Source: Schinkia azotoformans LMG 9581
GTDB taxonomy: Bacteria > Bacillota > Bacilli > Bacillales > Bacillaceae_J
Length of the DNA stretch: 64,000 nt
Assembly: GCF_000307855.1 (NCBI RefSeq)
Contig: NZ_AJLR01000038.1
Location: 42,312-106,311 of the forward strand
Direction of reading: 5' to 3'
The stretch's first letter is position 1, and every line of letters begins with the position of its first letter. The notes beneath the pieces are model-generated. The model made no database searches, had not been told where the DNA came from, and was given only the letters and a program-made list of their open reading frames with translations. This document shows positions 36,801-44,646 of this stretch, piece after piece. The position numbers and the translations under genes are program-made.

Positions 36801-37693
36801 CGATTGGCGACTTTGGATTAACTGAAGGAGTTGATAATACTATTGATAATGTAGACTTCTCAAAGGTGAATGCTAATAATATTAACTTTGAAGAAGTAAA
36901 CTTTACTGAACTTCTTAACGTTTTACTAGCAAATCCAGATGTGAATAAAGCTGCCTTGTATGATGCAATTAAATTTGGGGAAATCTTCACAATCGTGAGC
37001 GATAAAGATTCAGACACATTACAAGCATTATTAGCTAATGTTGATATTAATAAGATTTTTGATGCTGTTAAAGGTACTGGTACTGCTAGCGATATCTACA
37101 ACATCGTTGATTTTGCAGCAATTAATGATGTAGTTGAATTCACTGACTTTGTTGATAAAGTGGCTGTATTCAATATTTTAACTAAGTACGAAGAATTTGG
37201 TGAACTTAAATTTAGCGACTTAAGCAATCCAAAGAAAATCATTGAAACAATTAATGCCAGCGATAAAAAGGCTGAAATCTATAGTGATTTATATGCATTA
37301 ATTGATTTTAATCAAATATTTAATACAATGCTAAACGATTCGAAGTACGGTAAGGAATCAGTAAGAGATGTATTTAGAGCATTGCATGTCGAACAGCTTC
37401 TTGCTGCACTTGATGAAGATGCAGTCCATAATGTCTTCGCTACAGTTGATTTAAATAAAGTGTTTGAGATCTTAGGTAATTCTTCTGTACGTAGCGAGAT
37501 CTTTAATGGAGATGTTATTAATCTACCAGCAATCTTTGCAGCAACTGGAAAATCTCAAGGCTTCACAAAAGATCTATTCGATATCTTGGAGAAATTTGAT
37601 GGCGAAGACGACAATACGTTAACAGTTGGAGCTAGACTATATAACGATAATGGCGAAACACCTTACACTATTAAAATGGTAATTTCCGATTAA
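33848..37693 (+). CDS. SLH-domain S-layer-like protein, 1281 aa
   Basis: A very large surface protein. A signal peptide (to about residue 37) is followed by three SLH domains (about 38-215; GYPDGTFKPNNAVTRAEFSA, GYEDGTFQPNKQITRAEIAA, FAPNDHATRAEATV). A beta-helix-like region with many VKVAG/NVKIAGDF-type turns follows, then a nine-Gly linker near residue 500, a second beta-rich segment, an Ig/fibronectin-like domain near 825-925, and a long acidic helical tail (about 960-1240) of loosely repeated DxNxIFxxL units. GGAGTGG precedes the ATG. It may be a second S-layer subunit or adhesin. The helical tail matches nothing I know. Confidence 0.88.
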   Translation: MKKKATRRLNSQKLIASTVSAAVVISPLGGSFTADAAVKSFKDVSKDAYYYKAVQDLVEKGVIDGYPDGTFKPNNAVTRAEFSALLTKILDLNTDSVNNPNFKDVHTNAWYYNSVAALANQGLVGGYEDGTFQPNKQITRAEIAALLTRVCNLSADGQATLPFADVPANSWYKEVVTALYQSKLVSGKTNTTFAPNDHATRAEATVFLHRADSQGLLPALASASINAVTNEAVTIGGVSYKIADNLKGIFNTANSSILKDGKISFVSSNQTITKITSLELTASGQAVGADEVEFSKNVVLDGGNNTIDGNVKVAGNYVSIKNVKIAGDFEIGKELQNDFYSENISVSGKTTINGGDNNTVVFTDAALNAVEVNKQDVNVAAKGKTTIKEVVVTKNATITGDDSAVISKVTVNDGVEKLDLKVKVDNAVVDTTKEMSLYGKKIGTLELVKSTKITLVKGTKVENLILPADVAAKDIIKNYNDVKKDIAKINGKNNPDATTGGGGGGGGGGSVTTPDDINSGKTINGNYTIDIDKESALTFGPASGTTTITGDLTIKGDAEEIITLRNIIVKGTLTVNIPKGTVKLADSVTVSKTDLKDVKFGTFSSEATHTGTIDVQDDDAVIELNGAASNANVDISGGGTIQLKGTFKGNITVNKAVNLSLAEGATLSNIAIQAAGVELTIPTGASIGHLKVEAADLKLGGSGVADILDKIEVIGDYQVAVDESQIPEEKKDLLLVFNALNALTWNDIKGDNGALTEKIGNKKSLNLIPTIDGFDGVNVKWESDAIDTTTGKITKDGYEGPITLTATLSKGDYKLTKQYIINLDTVAPVVGEIQHIEKHETSAKFKASSNETGKLYYLVKEGTVAPTIDEITGEDGKSVAVTANEDTTFEVTNLEPGTAYTIYVAAEDELGNIGATPKALSFKTYAVGQGPKISSISFGDVITKIDGDNTFEADLRKVTSNTVFSATVKVTQTSNLQLSIENLGTIGDFGLTEGVDNTIDNVDFSKVNANNINFEEVNFTELLNVLLANPDVNKAALYDAIKFGEIFTIVSDKDSDTLQALLANVDINKIFDAVKGTGTASDIYNIVDFAAINDVVEFTDFVDKVAVFNILTKYEEFGELKFSDLSNPKKIIETINASDKKAEIYSDLYALIDFNQIFNTMLNDSKYGKESVRDVFRALHVEQLLAALDEDAVHNVFATVDLNKVFEILGNSSVRSEIFNGDVINLPAIFAATGKSQGFTKDLFDILEKFDGEDDNTLTVGARLYNDNGETPYTIKMVISD

Positions 37694-37706
37694 TGGAAGA
37701 AAGGCT

Positions 37707-37742
37707 ATTAAAAAGAGCAACCATACTGGTTGCTCTTTTTGC
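37707..37742 (+). terminator. Rho-independent terminator
   Basis: AAAGAGCAACC and GGTTGCTCTTT pair around ATACT, followed by T residues, just after the 1281-aa SLH gene. Confidence 0.9.
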
Positions 37743-37787
37743 GTTATATACGGGACTAAGCTCTCACCTTTTGTACCACAATCTTAA

Positions 37788-38783
37788 CTATTCTATATAA
37801 TTTTTTTCAAATCGCCAGGCATCTCGGCACATAGCAACAATATTGCGTTTGGCTGTCCAACCAAGTTTTCGATTTGCTTTTGAAGTATCAGCGTAACACT
37901 CAGCAATATTTCCGGGTCAGCGATTTACGATTTCATAAGGTATTTCAATATCGTTAGCTTCTTCAAAAGCTTTAACCAACTCCAGTACACTAGTACCTTT
38001 TCCGGTTCCTAAATTATAGATATGGACCCCTTCCGTTAAATTTTCTAATGCGGCGACATGGCCTTCAGCAAGGTCCACAACATGAATATAATCACGAACT
38101 CCTGTCCCGTCCACAGTTGGATAGTCTTTTCCGAAGATTTTCAACTTCTCTAATTTCCCCTTAGCTACTTGTGTTACAAACGGCATGAGATTATTTGGGA
38201 TTCCATTTGGGGCTTCGCCGATCAATCTACTTTCATGGGCACCTACCGGATTAAAATATCGAAGGATTGACAAGTAGAAAGTAGGATTTGCTTTTGCTAT
38301 ATCAATTAAAATCCGCTCACTCATTGCTTTTGTTTCACCATAGGGATTCGTCGTAGGTAAAAGTTCCATACTTTCTACAAAAGGTACTCTGTTTTCACCG
38401 TACACTGTAGCCGATGAGCTAAAGACAAACCGATTTACACCATATTTATGACAAGTCTTTGCAAGGACAAGTGTACTAACAATATTGTTATAATAATAAT
38501 CTTGGGGCTTTTCTACAGACTCAGCAACCGCTTTAAGACCAGCAATGTGAATAACACCATCAATCTTATAATTCCTAAAAATAATTTCAACAGCTTCTAC
38601 ATCCGTTACATCAATCTTATAAAAGGCAATTTCTTTACCTGTAATGTCCATTATTTTCTCAACAGTCTCACGCCTACTATTACAAAGATTATCTGCAATA
38701 ATGACTGAATGTCCAGCTTCTAGTAAAGCAACACAAGTATGTGAGCCAATATACCCAGCGCCACCAGTTACTAATATGTTCAT
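37788..38783 (-). pseudogene. galE: UDP-glucose 4-epimerase interrupted by an in-frame TGA
   Basis: Encodes the SDR-type epimerase that interconverts UDP-glucose and UDP-galactose. The Rossmann start TGGAGYIGSHT and the catalytic SSSATVYG and YGETK motifs are intact. The frame stops at TGA (37917-37919) after residue ~289, in a place where homologues read IVxRRPGDxAxCYADxxKA. The frame continues cleanly after the stop for 42 codons (PGNIAECYADTSKANRKLGW onward) to TAG at 37788. A single C-to-T change of CGA would explain it. Without readthrough the product loses its last ~43 residues, part of the substrate domain, and is probably inactive. A sequencing error is possible. The ATG at 38783 has AGGGGA upstream. 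Confidence 0.88.
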
Positions 38784-38931
38784 CACTTATTGTCCCCTTA
38801 TTAGTAGTATGAAGTAGATTTTACCATAATATCTTTCAAAAAAGATACATTGCTAGTTGAGATGGTTGAATATTTATTCGTTTTTTGTCAATACAGATAT
38901 AAGAGAAAAAAATTGGTGAGGTTGAAATAGT

Positions 38932-39393
38932 TTGCTTGAATTTAATACTAGGGTGTTGTTTGGAGCCGATAAAATTGCTCATTTCAGTACATATGCTGTA
39001 ATTGCACTTTGCATTGGAATAGTCCTTATATCCGTAACATCCAGAACACATCGTTTAAGAGGACTTTCATTTATTTGGTTTATACTTGTTTTAATCGGAG
39101 TAGTAGAAGAATATCGTCAATTTCTTTTGCCAGACAGGACTGCAGAGCTTTGGGATGCTGTAGCCAACATACTAGGAGTAAGCACCGGTATGCTACTACC
39201 CCTTCTCTTTTCCATAAAAAAAGAAGCACTACCGGTGGCAAGGTACTTCGTCATCTTTTTTATTATTCTTTTTCCCTTATTCCTAGGTTTGGCGGAAATA
39301 AACGAACGCCACATTATTATAGATCCTGGGGAAATAAACCATGTAGACAGTGGTTCAGGTCATGGGGGGAGCCGTGGGGGCAGACACTTCTAA
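38932..39393 (+). CDS. VanZ family membrane protein, second copy
   Basis: About 153 residues with four hydrophobic helices. The VanZ-type signatures are KIAHFSTYAVIALCIG and VEEYRQFLLPDRTAELWDA. The TTG start follows GGTGAGG by about ten bases. Its last ~20 residues (SGSGHGGSRGGRHF) come from a GGGACA-family repeat, so this C-terminus has been replaced or extended by repeat DNA, like that of the other vanZ gene. The gene is divergent from galE. Confidence 0.75.
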   Translation: MLEFNTRVLFGADKIAHFSTYAVIALCIGIVLISVTSRTHRLRGLSFIWFILVLIGVVEEYRQFLLPDRTAELWDAVANILGVSTGMLLPLLFSIKKEALPVARYFVIFFIILFPLFLGLAEINERHIIIDPGEINHVDSGSGHGGSRGGRHF

Positions 39394-39507
39394 TATGGAC
39401 ACTGAACCCGACCCCCATGGCTCACTCCATGGTTCAAACCCGCCCTCGTGTCGGTTCGCCCCAACCCCGACTCAGCCCCATATCCCCTAACCGACCCCAC
39501 GGTCAAG
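39358..39507. repeat. Dispersed repeat cluster overlapping vanZ-2 3' end
   Basis: Degenerate minus copy (GTCATGGGGGGAGCC, GTGGGGGCAG) inside the vanZ-like gene, followed by plus pieces (GGACACTGAACCCGACCCCC, ATGGCTCA) and CCGACCCCACGGTCAA. Confidence 0.7.
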
Positions 39508-39510
39508 TTT

Positions 39511-39756
39511 TCAATCAAACATCACAATTCTTTCTTCTTTTTGTATAATCTTAGCCACCGAAAACCCCTGCTTTTCAATTTTTTCTATTATTTTATTGGT
39601 GCTAACTAGGCTTGGATTAAACTCAATGGTAATCTTTCCTTTCGGTAATTTACCTTTAAAAGAAAAAATACCACATAAAGCTTCAACTTCTTTTTCAATC
39701 TTAGTAACACATTTAAAACAAGATATTCCCAATACATACAATGTTACATGATTCAT
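39511..39756 (-). CDS. Heavy-metal-associated (HMA) domain protein
   Basis: An 81-residue single-domain protein with the ferredoxin-like HMA fold. A metal-binding CxxC lies in LGISCFKCVTKIEKEVEAL (Cys 13 and 16), with the typical second-half KGKITIEFNPSLVSTNKIIE segment. Related proteins carry copper or other soft metals. Its start codon overlaps the stop of the Spo0E-like gene by four bases (ATGA), so the two are translated together. A Fur-type box upstream of the pair suggests iron control, unusual for a copper-type chaperone. Confidence is high for the fold, low for the metal. Confidence 0.8.
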   Translation of the reverse strand: MNHVTLYVLGISCFKCVTKIEKEVEALCGIFSFKGKLPKGKITIEFNPSLVSTNKIIEKIEKQGFSVAKIIQKEERIVMFD

Positions 39757-39920
39757 TTCGCCCTCACCCCATGTTTTTGGTGGATTATTATAAGCTGATC
39801 TAGTTTCTGGCTACAACATATAGTCTCGTTGCTATTTATACCAAAGGCTTTTGCCGTAAAAATTAATTCCTTTTTCAGCATTTGTATTTGTTTTTCTAAA
39901 CTTTCCATATCATCAACCAT
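39753..39920 (-). CDS. Spo0E-like aspartyl-phosphate phosphatase, small
   Basis: A 55-residue peptide beginning MVDDMESLEKQIQMLKKELI. It forms a two-helix hairpin and carries the Spo0E-family signature as SQKLDQLI (residues 37-44; family SxxLDxLI). Spo0E-like proteins remove phosphate from Spo0A or related regulators and delay sporulation. AAGAGGTG lies seven bases before the ATG. Co-translated with the HMA gene through an ATGA overlap. A near-perfect Fur box lies about 50 bases upstream. Confidence 0.75.
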   Translation of the reverse strand: MVDDMESLEKQIQMLKKELIFTAKAFGINSNETICCSQKLDQLIIIHQKHGVRAK

Positions 39921-39968
39921 TACAAACACCTCTTTTGAGTTGATGTCTATACTTATAGGTTGATTTTA

Positions 39969-39983
39969 TGATAATGATTCTCA
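39969..39983 (-). promoter_or_regulatory. Fur-type box upstream of spo0E-like/HMA pair
   Basis: TGATAATGATTCTCA matches the Fur 7-1-7 consensus TGATAATNATTATCA at 14 of 15 positions. On the minus strand it overlaps a plausible -35 (TTATCA) that is 17 bases from TATAGA. Confidence 0.7.
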
Positions 39984-40075
39984 TTCGTAATTGACCTAAA
40001 TCAAATTTTAAATTTTTTTATAAAAAAGATAAGCACGAATTAGTTGTAGTTCAGCTTAATAGCAACTTTGACATT

Positions 40076-40117
40076 GTGTCAGAGTACATGAGCCGCAGTT
40101 CCCGACCCCGTGGGCTA
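40076..40117 (+). repeat. Dispersed palindromic repeat
   Basis: GAGCCGCAGTTCCCGACCCC followed by GTGGGCTA, at the 3' end of the copper-amine-oxidase-N-domain gene. Confidence 0.75.
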
Positions 40118-41467
40118 CTCTTTTACTTTTAATGTAATTGTTTGATTGGTTTCATTCCAGTTGACTTGTGCTCCCAGTGCTTGAGATACAAAGTTTAGAG
40201 GTAGTACTGTTCGACTTTTTACATTTTTGACCGGTACATCCATAATGGTCTCCTTACCATTAACCTTTAGTACATTACTGCCTACTGTTAATTGGATTGA
40301 GAGATCATCTTTGTTGATGGTAACTTGGCCTCTTGCTTCGTCCCAAAGGATATTATCACGGTTTACCCCCAACGCCTCTGCCACATAACGTATGGGCAGG
40401 TAGGTACGCCCTGCTTCAATGAAGGGGGCAACGTCCATTAAATTATCAACCCCAGCCTTACTATACGTTGTATTACCAATTTTAAAGACAACATCATAGG
40501 GAGATGAGTCCTCTTCAATCGTTTGAGGTGGAACTACTTTTGCTACGATTGCCTCTCCTCTAACTAGGGCACTTCCAGAGATTTTTACAGTTACAGCTCC
40601 TTCGGAATCTACTTGAGAAGAAATATAAAATTTCATCTTAAAGCTACGTTCTGTTTGGGAAGATGTTGATGTTGGCATTATAAATTCAATTGTATTTTTT
40701 TCACCAGTAATTTTGGTATTTAACGTATTTTCAAGCTCCTGACGAGAACGATCCGAAATTCCATTTGCTTCTATTAATTTGTAGCCAACAACTTTGGTCC
40801 ATTCGGGAAATTCAATAACGACATTATTTCTAGATAACCATGAATTAGCTGATCCTTCTTTAATAGTAAGGGCTGCCGTTTCGAGCTTTTGCAAATCTTC
40901 ATTGTTTTGTCCCGGGATTAATATGGGGGCTTCTTCAGTATTTATTTTTGTAATTACAGCTGGAACAGTTGCAAATGTATATTGACCATATGATAAGGTT
41001 GAACCTCTAGGATCAACTGTTACTTTTAAATCTCCTAACGCATCCTCTACTTTAAAGTAAAGCGGAATGTTAACGGATTTATCGCCACCTTCCCATGAAC
41101 CCGAAATTTCCAATTCAATATTTTGAGCGGTTGCTTGCGCGACTGTAAAACTGGCTCCATTTGTACCCTTAAACATTTTTCCTGATGGATACTGACTTGT
41201 AAGCCATTTGACACCAGGGGATAAAGTTAAGCGAAATGTATCACCCGATGTAAATCCAACATCCTCTTCCTTAATAATAAGATTGGATAATGCATTCCCA
41301 TTTAGGTCACTCTCATAATTATCCGGAACAGCTAAGATTCTATCTACTATGTTCTTGCTGTTTGCACTTACATCTAAAGGGAATACGAATGGAGTTAAAG
41401 CACCTGCTGCGACCATTGCTGATGTTAAGATTCGCATTGGTCTTTTCAGTTTTATTTGAAATGCCAT
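40115..41467 (-). CDS. Secreted protein with copper-amine-oxidase N-terminal-like domain
   Basis: About 450 residues. A signal peptide (to about residue 35, LDVSA) is followed by two beta-rich unknown domains. The C-terminal third is a copper amine oxidase N-domain (Cu_amine_oxidN1) pair: RTYLPIRYVAEALGVNRDNI and RTVLPLNFVSQALGAQVNWN. In Firmicutes these domains occur in wall or surface proteins and act as adaptor/stalk domains, not as oxidases. The frame is open further upstream through repeat DNA, but AAGGGGAGG six bases before the ATG at 41467 fixes the start. Two other proteins with the same domain lie at 48.3 and 50.3 kb. Confidence 0.85.
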   Translation of the reverse strand: MAFQIKLKRPMRILTSAMVAAGALTPFVFPLDVSANSKNIVDRILAVPDNYESDLNGNALSNLIIKEEDVGFTSGDTFRLTLSPGVKWLTSQYPSGKMFKGTNGASFTVAQATAQNIELEISGSWEGGDKSVNIPLYFKVEDALGDLKVTVDPRGSTLSYGQYTFATVPAVITKINTEEAPILIPGQNNEDLQKLETAALTIKEGSANSWLSRNNVVIEFPEWTKVVGYKLIEANGISDRSRQELENTLNTKITGEKNTIEFIMPTSTSSQTERSFKMKFYISSQVDSEGAVTVKISGSALVRGEAIVAKVVPPQTIEEDSSPYDVVFKIGNTTYSKAGVDNLMDVAPFIEAGRTYLPIRYVAEALGVNRDNILWDEARGQVTINKDDLSIQLTVGSNVLKVNGKETIMDVPVKNVKSRTVLPLNFVSQALGAQVNWNETNQTITLKVKE

Positions 41468-41536
41468 GTAAACCTCCCCTTCCTTTTGTGGAACCATTGT
41501 ATCACTTTTATAATACCATAAAACTGGGAATCGGTG

Positions 41537-41648
41537 TGGGACACAGGGTCGAGTTCTCTGACCCACATCTGTAACTGGGACACAGTTCCCGGCCCCGCGT
41601 CCCACTCCTCACACAAAAATGGGACACAGTTCCCGACCCTGTGTCCCA
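41537..41648. repeat. Best-conserved dispersed repeat array (three copies)
   Basis: One minus copy (GGGACACAGGGTCGAGTTCT, CTGACCCA) faces two plus copies (GGGACACAGTTCCCGGCCCC, GCGTCCCA; and GGGACACAGTTCCCGACCCT, GTGTCCCA). The last is essentially the family consensus, with perfect complementary GGGACAC/GTGTCCC arms. Confidence 0.9.
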
Positions 41649-41673
41649 ACAACTGGGCTTGTGTTCCGCCCGG

Positions 41674-43023
41674 TTAGTCTTCTATTATATTCATTCCATC
41701 CTCTAATACTTCTACTTTTGTTGTTACCACTTTGTCATTTGCGTTCAAGCCACTCTTCACTGAGACTTGGGAATCAGTTATTTGGCCCACTTCTACTTCT
41801 GTTAGTTTGGCATGACCGTCTTCAACCACGTATACAAATATCTTTCCGTCTTTTTCCACTAATGCTTTAGCTGGAATAATTGTGCCTTTTGATTGTTCAT
41901 CATCAATGAACATCACTTCACTTACCATTCCTGGCTTCAATTTTAGTTCGGAATTCCTCACTGTAATTTCGACCGGATAACCCTTACCATTTACGCTCAC
42001 TGGACTAACATTGCTGACTTTACCAATAGAACTAGTGTCAGCAGCGGCTATTTTTACTTGAACAGCGTCACCTACGCTGATCGTATTGATTTTTTCAGCT
42101 GGTACATATACTAGAGCCCGCACATTACTAATATCCGAAACTACTACAGTCGCGGTTTGCGGCCCTACTATTTCCCCTACTGCACTATTAACAGAACTTA
42201 TTGTCCCTGCAATAGGCGAAACGATTGATGCTTCTCCAAGATTATGATTTACAATTTGGGCAGCTGCTTCGGCTTGTTTCAACTGTTCTTCACTGACCGT
42301 TACCTGTGGATTTTCTTTTGCAATTTGCAGCTGTGTTTTTGCGTTATTGTAAGCAACCTGGGCTGTCGCAAGTTTATCCTGAGTAGTTTTTCTACTAACC
42401 TCTACGGACTTCATAGCAGATTCTGCTGTCACAAATGCGGTCTCAGCCTGCTCCAACTGTGACTTCGACACCGCGCCTGCAGCAAACAGTTCTTTTGTAC
42501 GATTCAAATTAGCCTGGGCGTCAGCAAGATTTTTAGCAATCTTTTTCTCTGAAGCATTAATTTCTTCCAAGCTATTTTTTAATTGGCTCACCGTTGAGGC
42601 CGCCTGATTCAGCCCGTTCTCCGCTGCAATCACCCCATTTTTATAGCTTGATTTTGCCGCTTCAATCCCAGACTTTGCAACTCCCAATGCTGCCTCAGAT
42701 TGGAGTGATTGATTTTTTAAATCCTGATCTTCTAAAGAAAACAAAAGATCTCCTTTTTTAACCGTCATTCCTACCTCTACAGGTATACTTGCAATTCGGC
42801 CTGAAAGCTTTGGAACAACCGTCACTTCTTCATTCGCTTGAACAGTCCCGGTAAAAATCGGTCCGTTGTTTAAAAATCCTTCATAAGCCGTCGCTGTTTT
42901 TACATTTACAGAAAGCTCTTGGCTTGAAACTTCAATCACATTAGAACTGCAGCCAGTTAGACCTGGTGTGGCCACTAATAAAAGACTTATAGCAGCAAAT
43001 AGTGTTTTATTTTTCATTCGCAA
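41674..43023 (-). CDS. RND/HlyD-type membrane fusion lipoprotein
   Basis: About 449 residues, periplasmic-adaptor (MFP/HlyD) type. It has a lipoprotein signal (LLLVATPGLTGC), a lipoyl half-motif (GRIASIPVEVGMTVKKGDLL), a long coiled-coil hairpin (about 95-250), a second lipoyl half (ASIVSPIAGTISSVNSAVGE), and beta-barrel domains. The frame is open upstream through a repeat. The best start is the TTG at 43023, seven bases after AAAGGAG; an ATG two codons later is possible. It is third in a marR-hlyD-mfs-mfp cluster and probably serves the efflux system, or an ABC partner not in view. Confidence 0.85.
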   Translation of the reverse strand: MRMKNKTLFAAISLLLVATPGLTGCSSNVIEVSSQELSVNVKTATAYEGFLNNGPIFTGTVQANEEVTVVPKLSGRIASIPVEVGMTVKKGDLLFSLEDQDLKNQSLQSEAALGVAKSGIEAAKSSYKNGVIAAENGLNQAASTVSQLKNSLEEINASEKKIAKNLADAQANLNRTKELFAAGAVSKSQLEQAETAFVTAESAMKSVEVSRKTTQDKLATAQVAYNNAKTQLQIAKENPQVTVSEEQLKQAEAAAQIVNHNLGEASIVSPIAGTISSVNSAVGEIVGPQTATVVVSDISNVRALVYVPAEKINTISVGDAVQVKIAAADTSSIGKVSNVSPVSVNGKGYPVEITVRNSELKLKPGMVSEVMFIDDEQSKGTIIPAKALVEKDGKIFVYVVEDGHAKLTEVEVGQITDSQVSVKSGLNANDKVVTTKVEVLEDGMNIIED

Positions 43024-43056
43024 ATGACTGCTCCTTTCGTTAACTTCATTTAAAAA

Positions 43057-43126
43057 TGGGCCAGAGTTCCCGACCCCATGTCCCAACTACACCAAAATGA
43101 ACCACAGTTCCCGGTCCTGTGTCCCA
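43057..43126 (+). repeat. Dispersed repeat pair
   Basis: Two plus copies (GGGCCAGAGTTCCCGACCCC, ATGTCCCA; and GAACCACAGTTCCCGGTCCT, GTGTCCCA) between the transporter and the fusion lipoprotein gene. Confidence 0.85.
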
Positions 43127-44632
43127 TCACTCGGTTTGCTTTGGTTTCTTAAAGAAAAAAACCAAAGGAATGCATAAAAATAATGGTAAGGCCGCTATCC
43201 AAAATGTGTCTGCTATCCCTCTTGTTGTCGATTCAAGTTGGATTAGACTTCCTAGTGTACTTAAACTTATTGGTGATGAGCCGCTTACTTGAAAAATGGC
43301 TGGATTATCAAGTGTGATCGATTCCGCCATATAGCTGCCATGTAAGGCGGCACGTTTTTGCATGATCATCGTGAGGATTGCAATCGATATGGAGCCCGCG
43401 ACTTGCCTAATCAAATTCGATAAGGAAGAAGCATTCCCCACTTGTTTTGGAAGAACAGCATTCATGCCCGCTGTATTGATCGGCATCATACATAAGCCGA
43501 GCCCAAGACCACGTACGATCAAAACAAAATTGATCCAACTATGTGATGTATCTGCCGTTAATCGGTATAACTCATAGCTCGGCACAGCAGACAGTATCAA
43601 ACCTACCACACCGACAGGAATAGCACCGAATTTATCAAATAGCTTACCGGCAATTGGCATCATTAACGCCATCGCAATCGCCTGCGGCATCAACAAAATC
43701 CCTGTATCAACAGCAGAAATATGCTGGATATTTTGAAAATAGATCGGTATCAAAAACATACCGCCCATAAGCCCCACAGTTAAAAAGCTGGAGATAGCCA
43801 GACTAAGCGTAAATGGAAAATTTTTAAATAAACTTAATTCAATAATCGGGTTTTCTTTCCCTTTTTCCACCCAAATTAATAAAATCAAAGCGGATATGGC
43901 TATGTATAGTAAAAATACAATCTCAAAGGACGTCCATCCCACTTTATTTCCGTTACTCAATGCATATAACATCGTTGCACATGACGTCGCGATTAGGAAA
44001 AAGCCCATAAAATCGAATGTCTTCGTTTTATCAATTTCAGTCTCTTTTAATAAAATACTAACCATAAAAAGGGCAAAAAGTGCGATCGGGATATTGATGA
44101 TAAATAGAAAACGCCAATTAAACCATTCAATTAAATAACCGCTTAGGGTTGGGCCGATGGCCGGCGCCACCATCGCCGATATCCCCCATAAACCTAAGGC
44201 CATTCCGATTTGGTTCCGAGGTACAATCTTATAGATCAAGGCCATACTGATCGGCATAATGACACCGCCGCCCAACCCTTGAATGACCCTTGCAATAATC
44301 AAAGTCATATCGCTCCACGCAATCGCGCAGAGAAAAGCGCCTCCTGTAAACACCGCCAATGAAAGTAGGAAAAATTTTTTATATCCTAAGCGGTCTCCGG
44401 CATATCCCGATATCGGGATAATGATCCCAGAAGCAAGCATATAGCCAGTTAACACCCATTGAATTCGATCCTGTGTTGACCCGAATACATTCATGAGCTG
44501 TGGAATGGCAATATTGAGAAGGCTATTATTTAAAATAGCAACAAAAGCGCCAATAATAATCGCAAATAACGGCAACCAATAGGATTGCTGTTGCTCTTGA
44601 GGAGGTAATTGTGCTGTCAACTCATTTCCCAA
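43127..44632 (-). CDS. DHA2-family drug:proton antiporter (EmrB-like)
   Basis: A 501-residue major-facilitator transporter with 14 predicted membrane helices, typical of the DHA2/EmrB family. The motif A region GYAGDRLGYKKFF, motif C GISAMVAPAIGPTLSG, and ARVIQGLGGGVIMPIS are clear. It likely exports hydrophobic toxic compounds in exchange for protons. The gene lies 14 bases after the EmrA-like gene, so the two are co-transcribed and form an adaptor-transporter pair. Expression is probably under the MarR protein encoded first in the cluster. Confidence 0.92.
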   Translation of the reverse strand: MGNELTAQLPPQEQQQSYWLPLFAIIIGAFVAILNNSLLNIAIPQLMNVFGSTQDRIQWVLTGYMLASGIIIPISGYAGDRLGYKKFFLLSLAVFTGGAFLCAIAWSDMTLIIARVIQGLGGGVIMPISMALIYKIVPRNQIGMALGLWGISAMVAPAIGPTLSGYLIEWFNWRFLFIINIPIALFALFMVSILLKETEIDKTKTFDFMGFFLIATSCATMLYALSNGNKVGWTSFEIVFLLYIAISALILLIWVEKGKENPIIELSLFKNFPFTLSLAISSFLTVGLMGGMFLIPIYFQNIQHISAVDTGILLMPQAIAMALMMPIAGKLFDKFGAIPVGVVGLILSAVPSYELYRLTADTSHSWINFVLIVRGLGLGLCMMPINTAGMNAVLPKQVGNASSLSNLIRQVAGSISIAILTMIMQKRAALHGSYMAESITLDNPAIFQVSGSSPISLSTLGSLIQLESTTRGIADTFWIAALPLFLCIPLVFFFKKPKQTE

Positions 44633-44646
44633 TGTTAGGCCCTCCC

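Noticed and set aside
33848..37693. Antisense frames across the large SLH genes
   Set aside because: They are shadows caused by biased codon use, lacking ribosome binding sites and recognisable motifs.
37788..37919. Selenocysteine insertion at the galE TGA
   Set aside because: The aligned residue is arginine in homologues and no SECIS-like stem follows; a C-to-T mutation is simpler.
39009..39548. 179-codon frame over vanZ-2 and the following repeats
   Set aside because: It is out of frame with the VanZ motifs and its second half is repeat DNA.
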